The notes beneath the pieces were generated by a model that was not told the origin of the DNA, ran no database searches, and worked only from the letters and a program-made list of their open reading frames with translations. A stretch of 64,000 bases of DNA from Incurvaria masculella (Eukaryota; Arthropoda; Insecta; Lepidoptera; Incurvariidae), in contig OX335665.1 in NCBI GenBank assembly GCA_946894095.1, positions 3,358,001 to 3,422,000 of the forward strand, given 5' to 3'. The position numbers and the translations under genes were made by a program. Below, one piece after another: positions 53,315-64,000 of the stretch (positions are counted from its first letter, which is position 1; each line of letters opens with the position of its first letter).

Positions 53315-53944
53315 TTAGAGTTTACCAGCTGACCATTTGAGATATAATAAATAATTCCCAACGACATTTAATTTTACAAGGCGCTTAATTCCCGTGCCAG
53401 TGGTAAATTTTAGTGCCAGGGACTGAGAAAATAGTAGAGCCTGTTGTTGACTTCGCGATGCGTTCCTGCGACTCTTAAGTTAAGGCACCGTCTACTCATG
53501 GCATTTTATGAAAATAGAGTTTAGAAAAACCAACATTGTATTTTATTGATTATTCAACTATTGCTTGATATTTACTATTCCAAAGTTAACTGTAATTAGT
53601 ACACATTCCTTAACGATAACGATTATGTAACACCGTACAAAATGTGGAAAATAAACTATATTTTTCAGTCTTTTTTTGCTTTCTTACGCTAACTTAGGCA
53701 CAAAAGCTTCTTTCTTCGGGGCCCAGATAGTCGTGCAGACCTAGAATGAAAGGAGAAATTAACCAAGAAGGAGTATACATACACGGCACCAAAGAGTCAA
53801 CCAATAGGACAGAGCCAATCCTTTCCAGATATTCCGGGCTATAAAAGGTGGTTTGGACAAAGCCAACCTCTTGCAGATAACCCCGGGCGGGTGAAATCGG
53901 ACAACCTTTTATTAGGGGTGTTCTGTGCATTATTTTGCGCATGC
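53315..53944. other. no gene recognised
   Basis: A 121-codon minus frame (53694-54059) runs into MITE sequence and shows no domain. Confidence 0.4.
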
Positions 53945-54033
53945 TCATCAATTTCTCCAGACATTTGAAAACGCTAGTCGATTGATTTGGCGAAAACGCC
54001 AGTTTAAGTGACAAGTCCGACTGGGGACTCTGA
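53945..54033. repeat. MITE family P fragment
   Basis: About 90 bp matching AATTTCTCC...GACATTTGAAAACGCTAGTCG and the terminal part GGACTCTGACC. Confidence 0.6.
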
Positions 54034-54199
54034 CCGTTGCTTGATACGATACGATACAATTGGCCAAATTAGAAAATACTTCCGGGAATGATACAAATTG
54101 GATACATTTGAATTTTAAAGTACTGGAAAAATGTATTTTGAATATTTCTATTTTTATACAAAACGTGTGTGAAGCGAAGCTATCGTCGTCGTCAACACT

Positions 54200-54556
54200 A
54201 TGGCCAAACTTTGGACGCACTCGGGCCAACTGACAGCAAAGCATTTAGCGCTGCCCATAACGCTAAACGCCACCCAGACCGCAGACTATAGACGGGGCCT
54301 TACAAAGCCATCAGCCATTCAAGCCACCATCCGCACTGGTCTGTCTGGTGGCGGGCCGGCCATCGCCGACAGTCGACAACGCATCGCCGCGAACAGCGCA
54401 CGCGCGGTGCAACACACCGGCAACCTTCAAAACACACGTTAAAACCTTAACCCGAAATTGAGTTTGCACAAGTGTCGTAACGGGGTTACTGCCAGTGTGA
54501 AAGGGAGGGACTTTAAAAATAGTGCTAAGGACATATTGTATAAGGCGAAACGAAAG
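54200..54556 (+). promoter_or_regulatory. possible promoter and first exon of a plus-strand gene
   Basis: A CpG-rich island (about 54240-54430) in AT-rich surroundings, followed by GGCGAAACGAAA and the donor-like GTGAGTATT at 54556. No downstream exon could be joined. The 80-codon frame at 54200-54442 has no domain. Speculative. Confidence 0.2.
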
Positions 54557-55073
54557 TGAGTATTGGCGATCTTTTAGCAATACTATGGTTTCTTGAGGTC
54601 ATTAAGTTATTCTATTGAGTGTATTCTGTTGCGTGAGATTCCAATAACGTAAGAGATGTGATAATGTATCTTGTAATGGGATTTATTGTTTAGTCTCTAC
54701 ATGTAGAGTTAACAAGTAATAGGTTTTAATACGTATAGAAATGAATGCAGAACGAATGTACTAGCAAAGATATGTAATGGACTAAAAATAATTCAAAACA
54801 GATTAGGTAATATTTATTTTTAACTTTGTTCCTACCCATATTTCGATGGAAAAGTGGACACTTGTTTTACTGAATTGTATTGTTTATTCAACATTCATAG
54901 ACAGTACACTGCACTTGGCTTTGTCATATTTTAAGAAGAACTGGCAAGAAACTCCGCTGTTTTTTTTACGTTAACTTAGTGTAAATTTCATCACTCAAAG
55001 CCGATTCTAATGTGCACCGCACCTTACCAATTTGTATCATCTTTTAGCGTATTGTAAAACTGTAGGTCCTTTT
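54557..55073. other. AT-rich; LINE 3' scrap
   Basis: 54874-54975, minus strand, matches the LINE 3' end at 40971-41100 (AGTTTCTTGCCAGTTCTTC). Nothing else seen. Confidence 0.45.
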
Positions 55074-55318
55074 TAAGCGACTCGTAACTCAGGGGCGCGG
55101 GGATTTGCCCTGCATACCCAAGGTCATGGGTTTTCCACCGGAAAGTTTCCTCCCGGAATTTGCCCAACACACCGCATTCTTGATTTTAGGTGCCATGCCA
55201 GGACCTTCCCTTAATGCGCACGGCTACATTGAACTGGATGGAAAACAAAGATAATTTTTCATTGTCGCTTCGACCATGGTTTCATCCAATGCGACGGTAC
55301 CAACCGGCGCGGGTGCGA
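55074..55318. repeat. two SINE pieces, opposite orientation
   Basis: Head-like piece 55074-55140 on plus (GCGACTCGTAACTCAGGGGCG) and body piece 55157-55318 on minus (GGTGCCATGCCAGGACCTTC... ACCAACC). Confidence 0.5.
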
Positions 55319-55654
55319 TTGCGAAGCACGAAATGAGGTGAAGGTGATGCACCTACCTGTGTCAGCTCATGATTTGAAAAGTACTCAACCGATTTTATCG
55401 CAGTTTTTATATACGTGTATCTTGATTTTTCCCATTATAGAATACTTTTTCTTTAATATCTATTTTAATGCTATATAAATACTAAAAAATAATATTATTT
55501 ATCTTGGACGTCTTAATGGATCTCAATTAATGGTGTGGAGCTTGCCAATTACATACGAAACATTATATTAAACATAGAGAGGTTATTTTTATTGCTTAAA
55601 ATTTATACAATTATTACACATTTTATTTTCTCTGCGGTTTGACCTAGGATACAT

Positions 55655-55786
55655 TTAGCGAAAAAGCAAAAACATCCAGACACTGATATTTGTTGCCTGA
55701 TGTTAGGTCAGGTAAATTGAAACAGTAGTTTTCTAATAATCAGTAAACTCAATTTATATGGGTAGCGCAATTTTGTGATGCTTACC
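55655..55786. repeat. half of the TTAA palindrome element
   Basis: Matches the right arm of 50943-51328 (CAGACACTGATATTTGTTGCC to TGTGATGCTTACC) with decay. It abuts the next TTAA MITE. Confidence 0.55.
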
Positions 55787-56333
55787 TTAAGGTGGCCCAT
55801 CCCGCTCAACTACCCATACAAACGGGGAAAGAAGATCACGCCCATATTTCGTCAAAGATGCCAAATTTTGCTCAAAATAGCTTTGTTTGATCGAACTAGA
55901 TGTCTTAAGACCGTTGGCATGTTAAATTGTGCTTGGTTTCTAAGTTATAAAGTCCGAAAGTTAGATTTTTTCGCGCGTTTATACAATAACTTTGGAGGTG
56001 GATTACGCAATGATAAAGTAAGAATATCTTAAAAAGATTAGTCATCAGAAATAGCTTATTTAATCAAGATTTATAATTTTATTTGGTTTTTGTTAGATTT
56101 TTTACTGCAGCGGTCGTAGTTTACTTTTAGCTATAAGTCGTTCTGAAATTAAAATTTTCGTAAATCTTACCAAATCATACACTATGCACATTGTCTTTTT
56201 TGTGGACATGTTGCATCTTCCTCATCACGGAGCCTGTCTTATTCTTTGAAACAGAGAAGGTCCCAGAGCGCAATAGCACGGTTTTGTACAGTGCCCGCGA
56301 ATGAGTTAGTCCCGCCGGGTTGGGCCACCTTAA
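55787..56333. mobile_element. TTAA-flanked MITE, full copy 2
   Basis: 547 bp, TTAAGGTGGCCCATCC to GGTTGGGCCACCTTAA, collinear with 31016-31558 and similar enough to suggest a recent common source. Confidence 0.8.
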
Positions 56334-56957
56334 GAAAACCGATGCTTCCTCTGACCGAGGCTATTTTACCGCAATAGAGTTCAACGATGCAGGAAACCTT
56401 TGGATTCGCTTATAAAACCCATTGATTGCCAACTCTACGTAATGTGATACAGGTGATTATATTAATTTATATAAGGGCAAAAGTGAAACAACTTTTATTT
56501 ATTTCTAAACTAAAAACTGTAAAAAATCCTGTTTGCCAATATTTGTTTTTATTTAGGTTTTATTAAAATTTTTGAAGAATTGTAGTAACGTCATCTTAAT
56601 TGTATAATCTATGACATGTATACATTTTTTTGGACTATTTCTGTTTTCCTCAGTGAATGAATAACGAATTTAAAATTCAATTCATTTTCGTATATCAAAA
56701 ACATGAAATACATTTTGATGATCCAGCAATACTTCGAAACATCTAAAGTGCTAATTTTTGTTTTTAATTTTTTAAGGCATCTTAATTCATATTTGCTTAA
56801 CTTGAGAAATAAAAGCCTTACAGTTTATTCTTTGATTAATTAACAAGTAAAGTATTTGATTAATCGAAGTTTGTTCTAGTTATTTTTAAATAAAATTGAA
56901 CCTAACCAAATAAAAAAATATTATTTTAATCATTACATTCTATCATTAATGTGGACG
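56334..56957. other. AT-rich, nothing recognised
   Basis: No frame, repeat or signal supported. Confidence 0.4.
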
Positions 56958-57290
56958 GAAAAAAAAGAGGAAAAAAATCATAACTTATAGACCAGTGAAG
57001 TTTCTTTTCGGGTTATTCTTCACTGGTTGAACGAATCCGCGGATCAATTAAATTGTGACATAACTAAGGGCCTTTTTCACCAACTGCTGATTAGCTTAAT
57101 CGCCACATATTATGAGCCTTCCTTAGCAGCTTGCAGTCAATACCAGTACAAGATAATCAGCACTCTAATAATAAAGGCCCTTTAAGTGACGATAGAAATA
57201 AATCAGCACTTGTTGAAAACCAGCCTCAGTGTAGTTTTACAACTAGAAGTTGAATAAACAAATGAAATGAAATGAAACATACTTTATTCT
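56958..57290 (+). mobile_element. LINE 3' end split by a MITE
   Basis: GTTTCTTTTCGGGTTATTC, GAATCCGCGGATCAATT, then after the MITE CTAGAAGTTGAATAAAC and ATGAAATGAAATGAAA. Collinear with 13483-13633. Confidence 0.6.
57066..57227. mobile_element. MITE family C, best copy
   Basis: 162 bp. TTTTTCACCAACTGCTGATT at the left and AATCAGCACTTGTTGAAAAC at the right are imperfect complements. Inserted in the LINE end. Confidence 0.7.
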
Positions 57291-57540
57291 TATTTTATTC
57301 TTAATTCTGTAGTCACGGCTTAGGAAGTGTTGAAAATGTTAGAGGTGCACGAACAATAAACTATTCAATGAACGCACTATTCACGACACTTTTGTAGGAG
57401 CAGATTTGATTCCATTGTCTCAGCTAACAGTACGGAAACAATGAAATTGAATCTTGGTTGAACATTGAACCCGTCAATTTAACATCTCAGTAAAATTTTT
57501 GTTCCACAAAGAACATACTTGTCAGGAGGTTATTTTTGAT

Positions 57541-57708
57541 GTTTCTTGACATGGACGGCTTATACCACACACACTGTCATGATATTAACCCAACACGGTG
57601 CATTTCCAAAGGAATTAGGTGCCACGCCAGGACTTTATATTTATGAGCACGGCCACATTGAACTGGATGGAAAAGACGGACAGTTTTTCAATGCCGCTTC
57701 GATAATAT
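57541..57708 (-). repeat. SINE tail and body
   Basis: CTTGACATGGACGGCTTATACC to CGGACAGTTTTTCAATGCC. The head is missing. Confidence 0.65.
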
Positions 57709-58205
57709 GATCAATTTAGTAAGCAAACTTTAGAGATAGAAAACAAGCACAAAAGAGAAAATTAACAGAACAGAAGAAGTACATTTATTTAAAATATAAA
57801 AAACGCTTATAAATTAAATACAATATTGTTACTTTAAAACTATGTAACAAACGGACACATATTTTTAGTACACTAATATTAAAATCAAATTAAGAAAATA
57901 AATAATTTAATTTAAAAAATATACGTAGTTAACCGGAAACTTGAAATTTTAAACTTTGAGATAAGCACATTTACTTAAATATTATTATTTAACTTGCTCT
58001 CTCGTTAACTTATATTTTAATGTTAAGCGTGGCATATGGCGTATACCAGACCCTCACGTAGGAAATGCCCGAGGAAGCCCATGGGCGAACTTTCCCGGAG
58101 TTGTGAAAACCATGTCGGCCGGCTAGGTACTTCCGTACACCATGTCTAAGTGGTTCGGTTGTCATTTGGAGGAAATACCTCGGCACCCTACATTCCAAAA
58201 TACTC
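57709..58205. repeat. AT-rich DNA and an old repeat
   Basis: 58070-58200 (ATGTCGGCCGGCTAGGTACTTC and neighbours) is related to 1755-1810 and 6280-6440. No gene. Confidence 0.4.
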
Positions 58206-59890
58206 CTGGACAGGGAATTAATGTTGGGGTACTTTCTCTATTAACTGTTCTATGAAGTCCAAGTGTACAGTTTATGTACTCTACCATGCAGCAAAATTAT
58301 TCTGGACAGGGAATTAATGTTGGGGTACTTTCTCTATTAACTGTTCTATGAAGTCCAAGTGTACGGTTTATGTACTCTACCATGCAGCAAAATTATTCTG
58401 GACAGGGAATTAATGTTGGGGTACTTTCTCTATTAACTGTTCTATGAAGTCCAAGTGTACAGTTTATGTACTCTACCATGCAGCAAAATTATTCTGGACA
58501 GGGAATTAATGTTGGGGTACTTTCTCTATTAACTGTTCTATGAAGTCCAAGTGTACAGTTTATGTACACTACTATGCAGCAAAATTATTCTGGACAGGGA
58601 ATTAATGTTGGGGTACTTTCTCTATTAACTGTTCTATGAAGTCCAAGTGTACAGTTTATGTACTCTACCATGCAGCAAAATTATTCTGGACAGGGAATTA
58701 ATGTTGGGGTACTTTCTCTATTAACTGTTCTATGAAGTCCAAGTGTACGGTTTATGTACTCTACCATGCAGCAAAATTATTCTGGACAGGGAATTAATGT
58801 TGGGGTACTTTCTCTATTAACTGTTCTATGAAGTCCAAGTGTACAGTTTATGTACTCTACCATGCAGCAAAATTATTCTGGACAGGGAATTAATGTTGGG
58901 GTACTTTCTCTATTAACTGTTTTATGAAGTCCAAGTGTACAGTTTATGTACACTACTATGCAGCAAAATTATTCTGGACAGGGAATTAATGTTGGGGTAC
59001 TTTCTCTATTAACTGTTCTATGAAGTCCAAGTGTACAGTTTATGTACTCTACCATGCAGCAAAATTATTCTGGACAGGGAATTAATGTTGGGGTACTTTC
59101 TCTATTAACTGTTCTATGAAGTCCAAGTGTACAGTTTATGTACTCTACCATGCAGCAAAATTATTCTGGACAGGGAATTAATGTTGGGGTACTTTCTCTA
59201 TTAACTGTTCTATGAAGTCCAAGTGTACAGTTTATGTACTCTACCATGCAGCAAAATTATTCTGGACAGGGAATTAATGTTGGGGTACTTTCTCTATTAA
59301 CTGTTTTATGAAGTCCAAGTGTACAGTTTATGTACTCTACCATGCAGCAAAATTATTCTGGACAGGGAATTAATGTTGGGGTACTTTCTCTATTAACTGT
59401 TCTATGAAGTCCAAGTGTACAGTTTATGTACTCTACCATGCAGCAAAATTATTCTGGACAGGGAATTAATGTTGGGGTACTTTCTCTATTAACTGTTCTA
59501 TGAAGTCCAAGTGTACAGTTTATGTACTCTACCATACAGCAAAATTATTCTGGACAGGGAATTAATATTGGGGTACTTTCTTTATTAACTGTTCTATGAA
59601 GTCCAAGTGTACAGTTTATGTACTCTACCATACAGCAAAATTATTCTGGACAGGGAATTAATATTGGGGTACTTTCTTTATTAACTGTTCTATGAAGTCC
59701 AAGTGTACAGTTTATGTACTCTACCATACAGCAAAATTATTCTGGACAGGGAATAAATGTTGGGCTACTTTCCTTATTAACTGGTCTATTGAGTCCAATT
59801 ACACAGTTTGCTCTATCATATAGCAAAATGATTCTGGACAGGGGAATTAATGTCCGGGTACTTTCCTTATTAACTGGTCTATTAAGTAGA
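58206..59890. repeat. 96-bp satellite, about 18 units
   Basis: CTGGACAGGG recurs every 96 bases from 58206. Thirteen to fourteen central units differ by only a few bases; the last two or three (from about 59742) are diverged. Units 2 and 6 share an A-to-G change (GTACGGTTT), and units 4 and 8 share TACACTACTATG. This gives a local 384-bp four-unit repeat. Confidence 0.95.
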
Positions 59891-61480
59891 TAGTAACGAA
59901 GATTTCAACGACGAAAGGCGAACGTGACTGTGAAATTATAGTGTCAGGCGCTTGCTGATGGCATTATAAAGACGCGGACATTGGTGCTATCCGTTTGATA
60001 AATAGACAGATTATCTGTAGAATAGGAGTTTTTATACTCATATAGATGGAGCCACTGTTATAACTCCCTAAAAATTGTAACTTCAAAGAGTCACAACTTC
60101 TAAATGGCAAATCCATCAAATCCGCTTATCTAGCGGTCCTAATTAAAGAAGGTAAAAATAAATATTTTCCGAATATACTGCAAAGGTGGACGCAGATGAA
60201 TGGCATTGATTACGGGAGGAGGGACTGCAGGAGAATTCCAAATTATGGGTATACGGCAGGTGGCGAAATTGGAAGTCGCAATACCCGCGAATGGTATGTT
60301 TTGCTGGCTCGGGTCCAGCCTTGTAGTATATTCGTAAAGTAGTTCTTTCTACTGGTTTCTTTATTTAATTAACGTGTCCTTACACCATGGTCGATTGTAC
60401 ATACATACATGTTAAAAATAATAATTGTATTCTTTATTGCTTCCATACACATGGTACATACAATGGCGGACTTATTGCCTAATGCCAATCTCTTCCAATC
60501 AACCCGATAATCGGCCAAAAATATACAGGTAGCAACAAGAAAAGTAACCTAAGAATATATGTTGTGCACTATTTATTAATATAAAAATGTACCCTCTTAA
60601 GATTTATATCTTGAGAAATAACATCCTCATAAATTTTTTTTTTTAATTGGTTAACATATAACAAAATTACAGCAACAAGAACCCATCTTTCCGGTCTATT
60701 TTTGGCTTCATATGCACACTCATAAAACATTCTTCATCCGAACGCCGCTGCTAAATCTAAACGGCGTCGCTGCATGCCAGAACACCATGCTAGAGCAAAT
60801 TAAAATCCACTCAAGACACGATGGCAGCTGAACCAATTCCTAGGTATGATTAATAGATGTCTGCTATAAGTCAGGTCTAGGATAGACCAGTCACTAAGGC
60901 AGCAGACCAGGCCGAGACGGGTTCGGCTCACCGCTATACAATCTATTAACGCTTAGTATCCTGTAACCGTTATGTACGTCAAAGGGTTAGTGAGTTAGTA
61001 TTTTATTGAATTCTCTTCGTTTCGTTTAATCCACACTAATATTATAAATACGAAAGTAACACTGTCTGTCTGTTGCATTGTCACTCCGAAACAGCTGAAC
61101 CAATTTTTATGAATTTCGGTATAGAGACAGTTTGGACCTTGAAGGAAAAACTTGAAGGTGAAAGGCTTTCGACTTTCAGGTACTGCGGAAACAATTTCGA
61201 CAAGCCAGGACTTCTTCACATCATGTCTTAAGGACCCGCAACTGGAATTTATGTTTTATTTTATTTTGTTTGGTAAATATACATTAACAAAACAAACAAA
61301 TATATTAGTTTCAAGAAAAATACACAAACCAGCCAAGTTTCCACGTATAGATATATCTTAAATATTAATAACACGTTTCAGGAAAAAATATTTAATAGTT
61401 ATAGTAACATAATAGTTATATGGAACGGAGTGTCCCATAAGGGCGTGAATTACCCGTAAGAGCAAAGAATTACGATAATC
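59891..61480. other. no gene recognised
   Basis: No convincing frame. 61045-61240 is an old repeat (ACAGCTGAACCAATTTTTATG) related to 26600-26720. Confidence 0.4.
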
Positions 61481-61823
61481 AAAAACCGGCCAAGTGCGAG
61501 TCGGACTCGCACACGAAGGGTTCCGTACCATCGTAAAAAAGAAAACCAAAAAAATCACGTTTTTTGTATGGGAGCCCCCTTTAATTTTAATTATTTTTTA
61601 ATATTACCTATTTGTTGTTATAGCGGCAAAATAAATACACACTCTGTGAAAATTTCAGCTGTCTACCTGTTACGGTTACTGAGATACAGCCCTGTGACAG
61701 ACGGACAGACGGACGGACGGACGGACGGACGGACGGACGGACGGACGGACGGACGGACGGACGGACGGACAGCGGAGGCTTATTAATAGGGTTCCGTTTT
61801 CACGGGGTACGGAACCCTAAAAA
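61481..61823 (-). repeat. family A hairpin repeat, copy with longest microsatellite
   Basis: Full-length minus copy. The GGAC/ACGG run spans about 61700-61770, roughly 17 units, against 3-6 in the shorter copies. Confidence 0.85.
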
Positions 61824-61872
61824 GTACATTTGTAGATTGATGGTCTAGCCATAGTTTAAGACAAAACTGTAA

Positions 61873-62040
61873 GGCTGAGATAAATAGTCGTAACAATAAC
61901 TAAGACTAACGAAAAGTAGCACTTTGTGACGTCACTTTGCATACATTTGAGATTTCGTCCATACAAAATGTGTCAAAGTGACGTCACAAAGTACTACTTT
62001 TCGTTAGTCTTAGTTTCTGTTACAACTATTTATCTCAGCC
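61873..62040. mobile_element. near-perfect palindrome element, intact
   Basis: 168 bp. GGCTGAGATAAATAGTCGTAA at the left and its complement at the right; the complementary arms extend about 70 bases, broken by a few mismatches. Contains TGACGTCA. Confidence 0.9.
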
Positions 62041-62764
62041 TAAGACCCCGATGCTTTGATTTCTCAAACGGGGCGAATATGAATAAAAATTCATAAAAAA
62101 AATTGAACAAATAAGGGAAGCCTCGGATAATTAATAAAATTATATGATTAAAATACGGCTAAACAATTCATCTAACTTTTAACTTTTTGAAATTTAAAGG
62201 TTTAGTTATATTTAAAAATGATTAAATGTGCATTCACTTACGCCCTTATCGAACTATACCTCTACTTCATTTGAATATGATTTGGAAGAAATTATAAAAA
62301 TATAAACCCACCACTGAACGTGCACTTTTGGCTCAGCCACTCATGTATAAATATGTACAGCTACTCCGAACTGAGTGGATACTCATTAAAAGTTGCTCGG
62401 CCAAGCGAAAATATGGTAACGATTATGTAAATCGACCTGTAGTTAATAGTTAGCAGACTTAACTAACGGTTAAAGTGGCACTTCCAGCAATTACGATGGG
62501 CTTTGCCAAAACAAAGCTATATGCTGAATTGGAATGTATGCACTAGTAATGCCTAAATGTTACCAGTTTATTTAAACACTAGCTGAGGTAATTATTTCCT
62601 GGATAAAAAGTAGCCCAAAGGCAATGTATTCATGTATCAAATTTAATCGAAATAGTTTGAGCCGACATGGTATCATTTAATGAGAAACATCCAAACGTTC
62701 CCATTTTGTGCTTCGTAAACATTTCGTGGCAATGTTTCCAAAAAAATGTAAATGCATGTGCCCC
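62041..62764. other. no gene recognised
   Basis: AT-rich. 62580-62650 resembles an old repeat fragment (AAAAGTAGCCCAAAGGCAATG). Confidence 0.35.
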
Positions 62765-63119
62765 CAGAGCCGGTAGTCTCAGTTGTCACCTAAATTGGCG
62801 TTACGGCAAACCGATCGACTGGCGTTTTCAAATGTATGGAGAAATTGAAGAGCGCGCGCAGCGGGCGTTAAGCGAACTAACATTTGCGAGTCCGAGCTTG
62901 ATTTGACAGCTTACTCAACGTTGCCGTAAATACGTCGACGTTGCCGTTTGCGTCCACTCCGCGTTTTCATACAAATCAGTCCGCGTTTGACTTTGAAAGC
63001 TTGAAGAAGTAAAGCCACAGAAAATCTAGTAAAAACTTGTTTGGAGTTTGGAGAAAATGTCAGTCGATCGGTTTGCCGTAAACGCCAATTTAGGTAAGAA
63101 CTCAGACTGACCACTCTGA
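62765..63119. mobile_element. MITE family P, best copy
   Basis: 355 bp. AGAGCCGGTAGTCTCAGTTG to CAGACTGACCACTCT, with inverted arms CGATCGACTGGCGTTTTC / complement. Confidence 0.85.
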
Positions 63120-63240
63120 ACCTTCCTGCACTGGCACTGCTACATTGAAATTGATAGAAAACCACCACAGGCGGGATTAATCCTAACGCCTCATAAGTAA
63201 TCTTGGGGACCTAAAGTTTTACGTGAAATTGAAACCATCG
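63120..63240 (-). repeat. SINE body fragment
   Basis: Decayed body from CACTGCTACATTGAAATTGA to AAAGTTTTACGTG. Confidence 0.5.
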
Positions 63241-63619
63241 CAGACAATGGCAGATAATATCTGGGCAGCTAAGAAACGGTTTTCGGAGTGAACAAGGTTC
63301 GAATCTTCCTTTAGTCGTTCGACCAATAATTGTATCTAATTACCTTCAAAATCCTATTACAATATTTCACCGTTGAAGTCGGTGCTTAACTTCAAATTAA
63401 TGAGAAAACTAAAATATACGGCAAAGATATTTTTTTAACCGAATCCAAAATCGAAATTAATAAAATTTCTCTTGCTGGACAAGTATCAGTCTGACTCGCC
63501 GACTTAGGGTTCCGTATACATTTATTATGTTGGATTGTTTCGTTTACTTGAGATGTGAGAGCTTGCTTCTTGCCAAATTTCTTCCGAGTTTCTACGTAAA
63601 TAGGAAATACCTTATAGGT

Positions 63620-63957
63620 CAGCCTCGGAAGCTCAGTGTGCGACGCCTTGCGATTCGATAAGCTGGAAAAGTACCTCTGAGCGCGGTTAGGTTTTGGGTG
63701 GGTGACCATTATCAACCGTTTGAGGCTGGCCGTGGTTCGGATTTCACACAGGGTTAATCCCGCTTGGTTTGGTACCATCGCAATGAATGAACGATGGTCG
63801 AAACGGCAATGAAAATTGTCCGCGTTTTCCATCCAGTTCAATGTAGCCGAGCAATATAAGGAAGGTCCTGGCATGGCACCTAGTTCCCATGTGGCGTGTT
63901 AGGCTAATATCTAATGGTCAGTTCGGTAATATCCATCCAAGTCCAGTTACAAAAAAA
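63620..63957 (+). mobile_element. 5S-headed SINE, complete plus copy
   Basis: Head CAGCCTCGGAAGCTCAGTG, 5S-like CTGAGCGCGGTTAGG and TGGGTGGGTGACC, shared body, tail CCATCCAAGTCCAGTTAC and poly(A). Used as the uninterrupted reference. Confidence 0.8.
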
Positions 63958-64000
63958 CGGTTTGATATATTTCTGAGGATCGAAATTAGCGGCATTACTT

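Noticed and set aside
58206..59890. CRISPR-like array
   Set aside because: The 96-bp units are contiguous tandem copies without unique spacers.
63392..63874. 160-codon minus frame
   Set aside because: Mostly antisense to a 5S-headed SINE; no domain.

Overview
This is animal nuclear DNA, most likely from a moth or butterfly. It is AT-rich, has split genes with GT-AG introns, and is packed with short interspersed and foldback repeats. Several repeats are of kinds I associate with Lepidoptera: the hairpin/tetranucleotide family around GTGCGAGTCGGACTCGCAC, LINE 3' ends finishing in ATGAAATGAAATG tails, and short TTAGG runs. That attribution rests on recollection and inference; the species cannot be named.

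Two host genes can be assembled exon by exon, both on the minus strand. They are paralogues of the AIG1/ADTRP (FAR-17a) family of multi-pass membrane hydrolases. Gene A (4525-13826, 243 aa) and gene B (37050-45075, 239 aa) each have four coding exons with the same intron phases (0, 0, 2) and an exon 3 of exactly 221 nt. Both keep the family's Thr and His (T51/H139 and T52/H139). In both, the start codon lies just behind a splice acceptor, so an upstream non-coding exon is expected. Each gene also carries a decayed partial copy of one of its own exons in the adjacent intron.

Nearly everything else is mobile DNA. At 18.5-26.0 kb lies an APE-type LINE (minus, broken by two frameshifts). A second LINE of the restriction-like-endonuclease type (R4/Dong-like, 1175-aa ORF nearly intact) has inserted into the TA-rich 3' region of the first. 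A 5'-truncated LINE end sits at 7440-8050, and LINE 3' scraps occur near 2, 13.5, 41, 55 and 57 kb.

The commonest repeats are about 30 SINE pieces with one shared body and tail but different heads: two tRNA-like heads (A and B boxes) and one resembling the internal control region of 5S rRNA. Small DNA elements fall into several families: a TTAA-flanked family, GGGGGTCC-ended elements, foldbacks ending GGTCTATTCCTG, AGAGCCGG-ended elements, TAA/TTA-flanked elements and long-palindrome elements. Many are nested, which gives a relative order of insertion.

Tandem DNA includes a 96-bp satellite of about 18 units (58206-59890) with a local four-unit higher-order pattern, a 47-bp minisatellite (about 29.1-29.3 kb), a tandem array of about 148 bp units (6548-8130), TA microsatellites and TTAGG runs beside gene B. 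A GC-rich island at 15.7-16.3 kb and a CpG-rich stretch at 54.2-54.5 kb are unexplained and may be an LTR or promoters. No CRISPR array, operon, rRNA gene or genuine tRNA gene was found.
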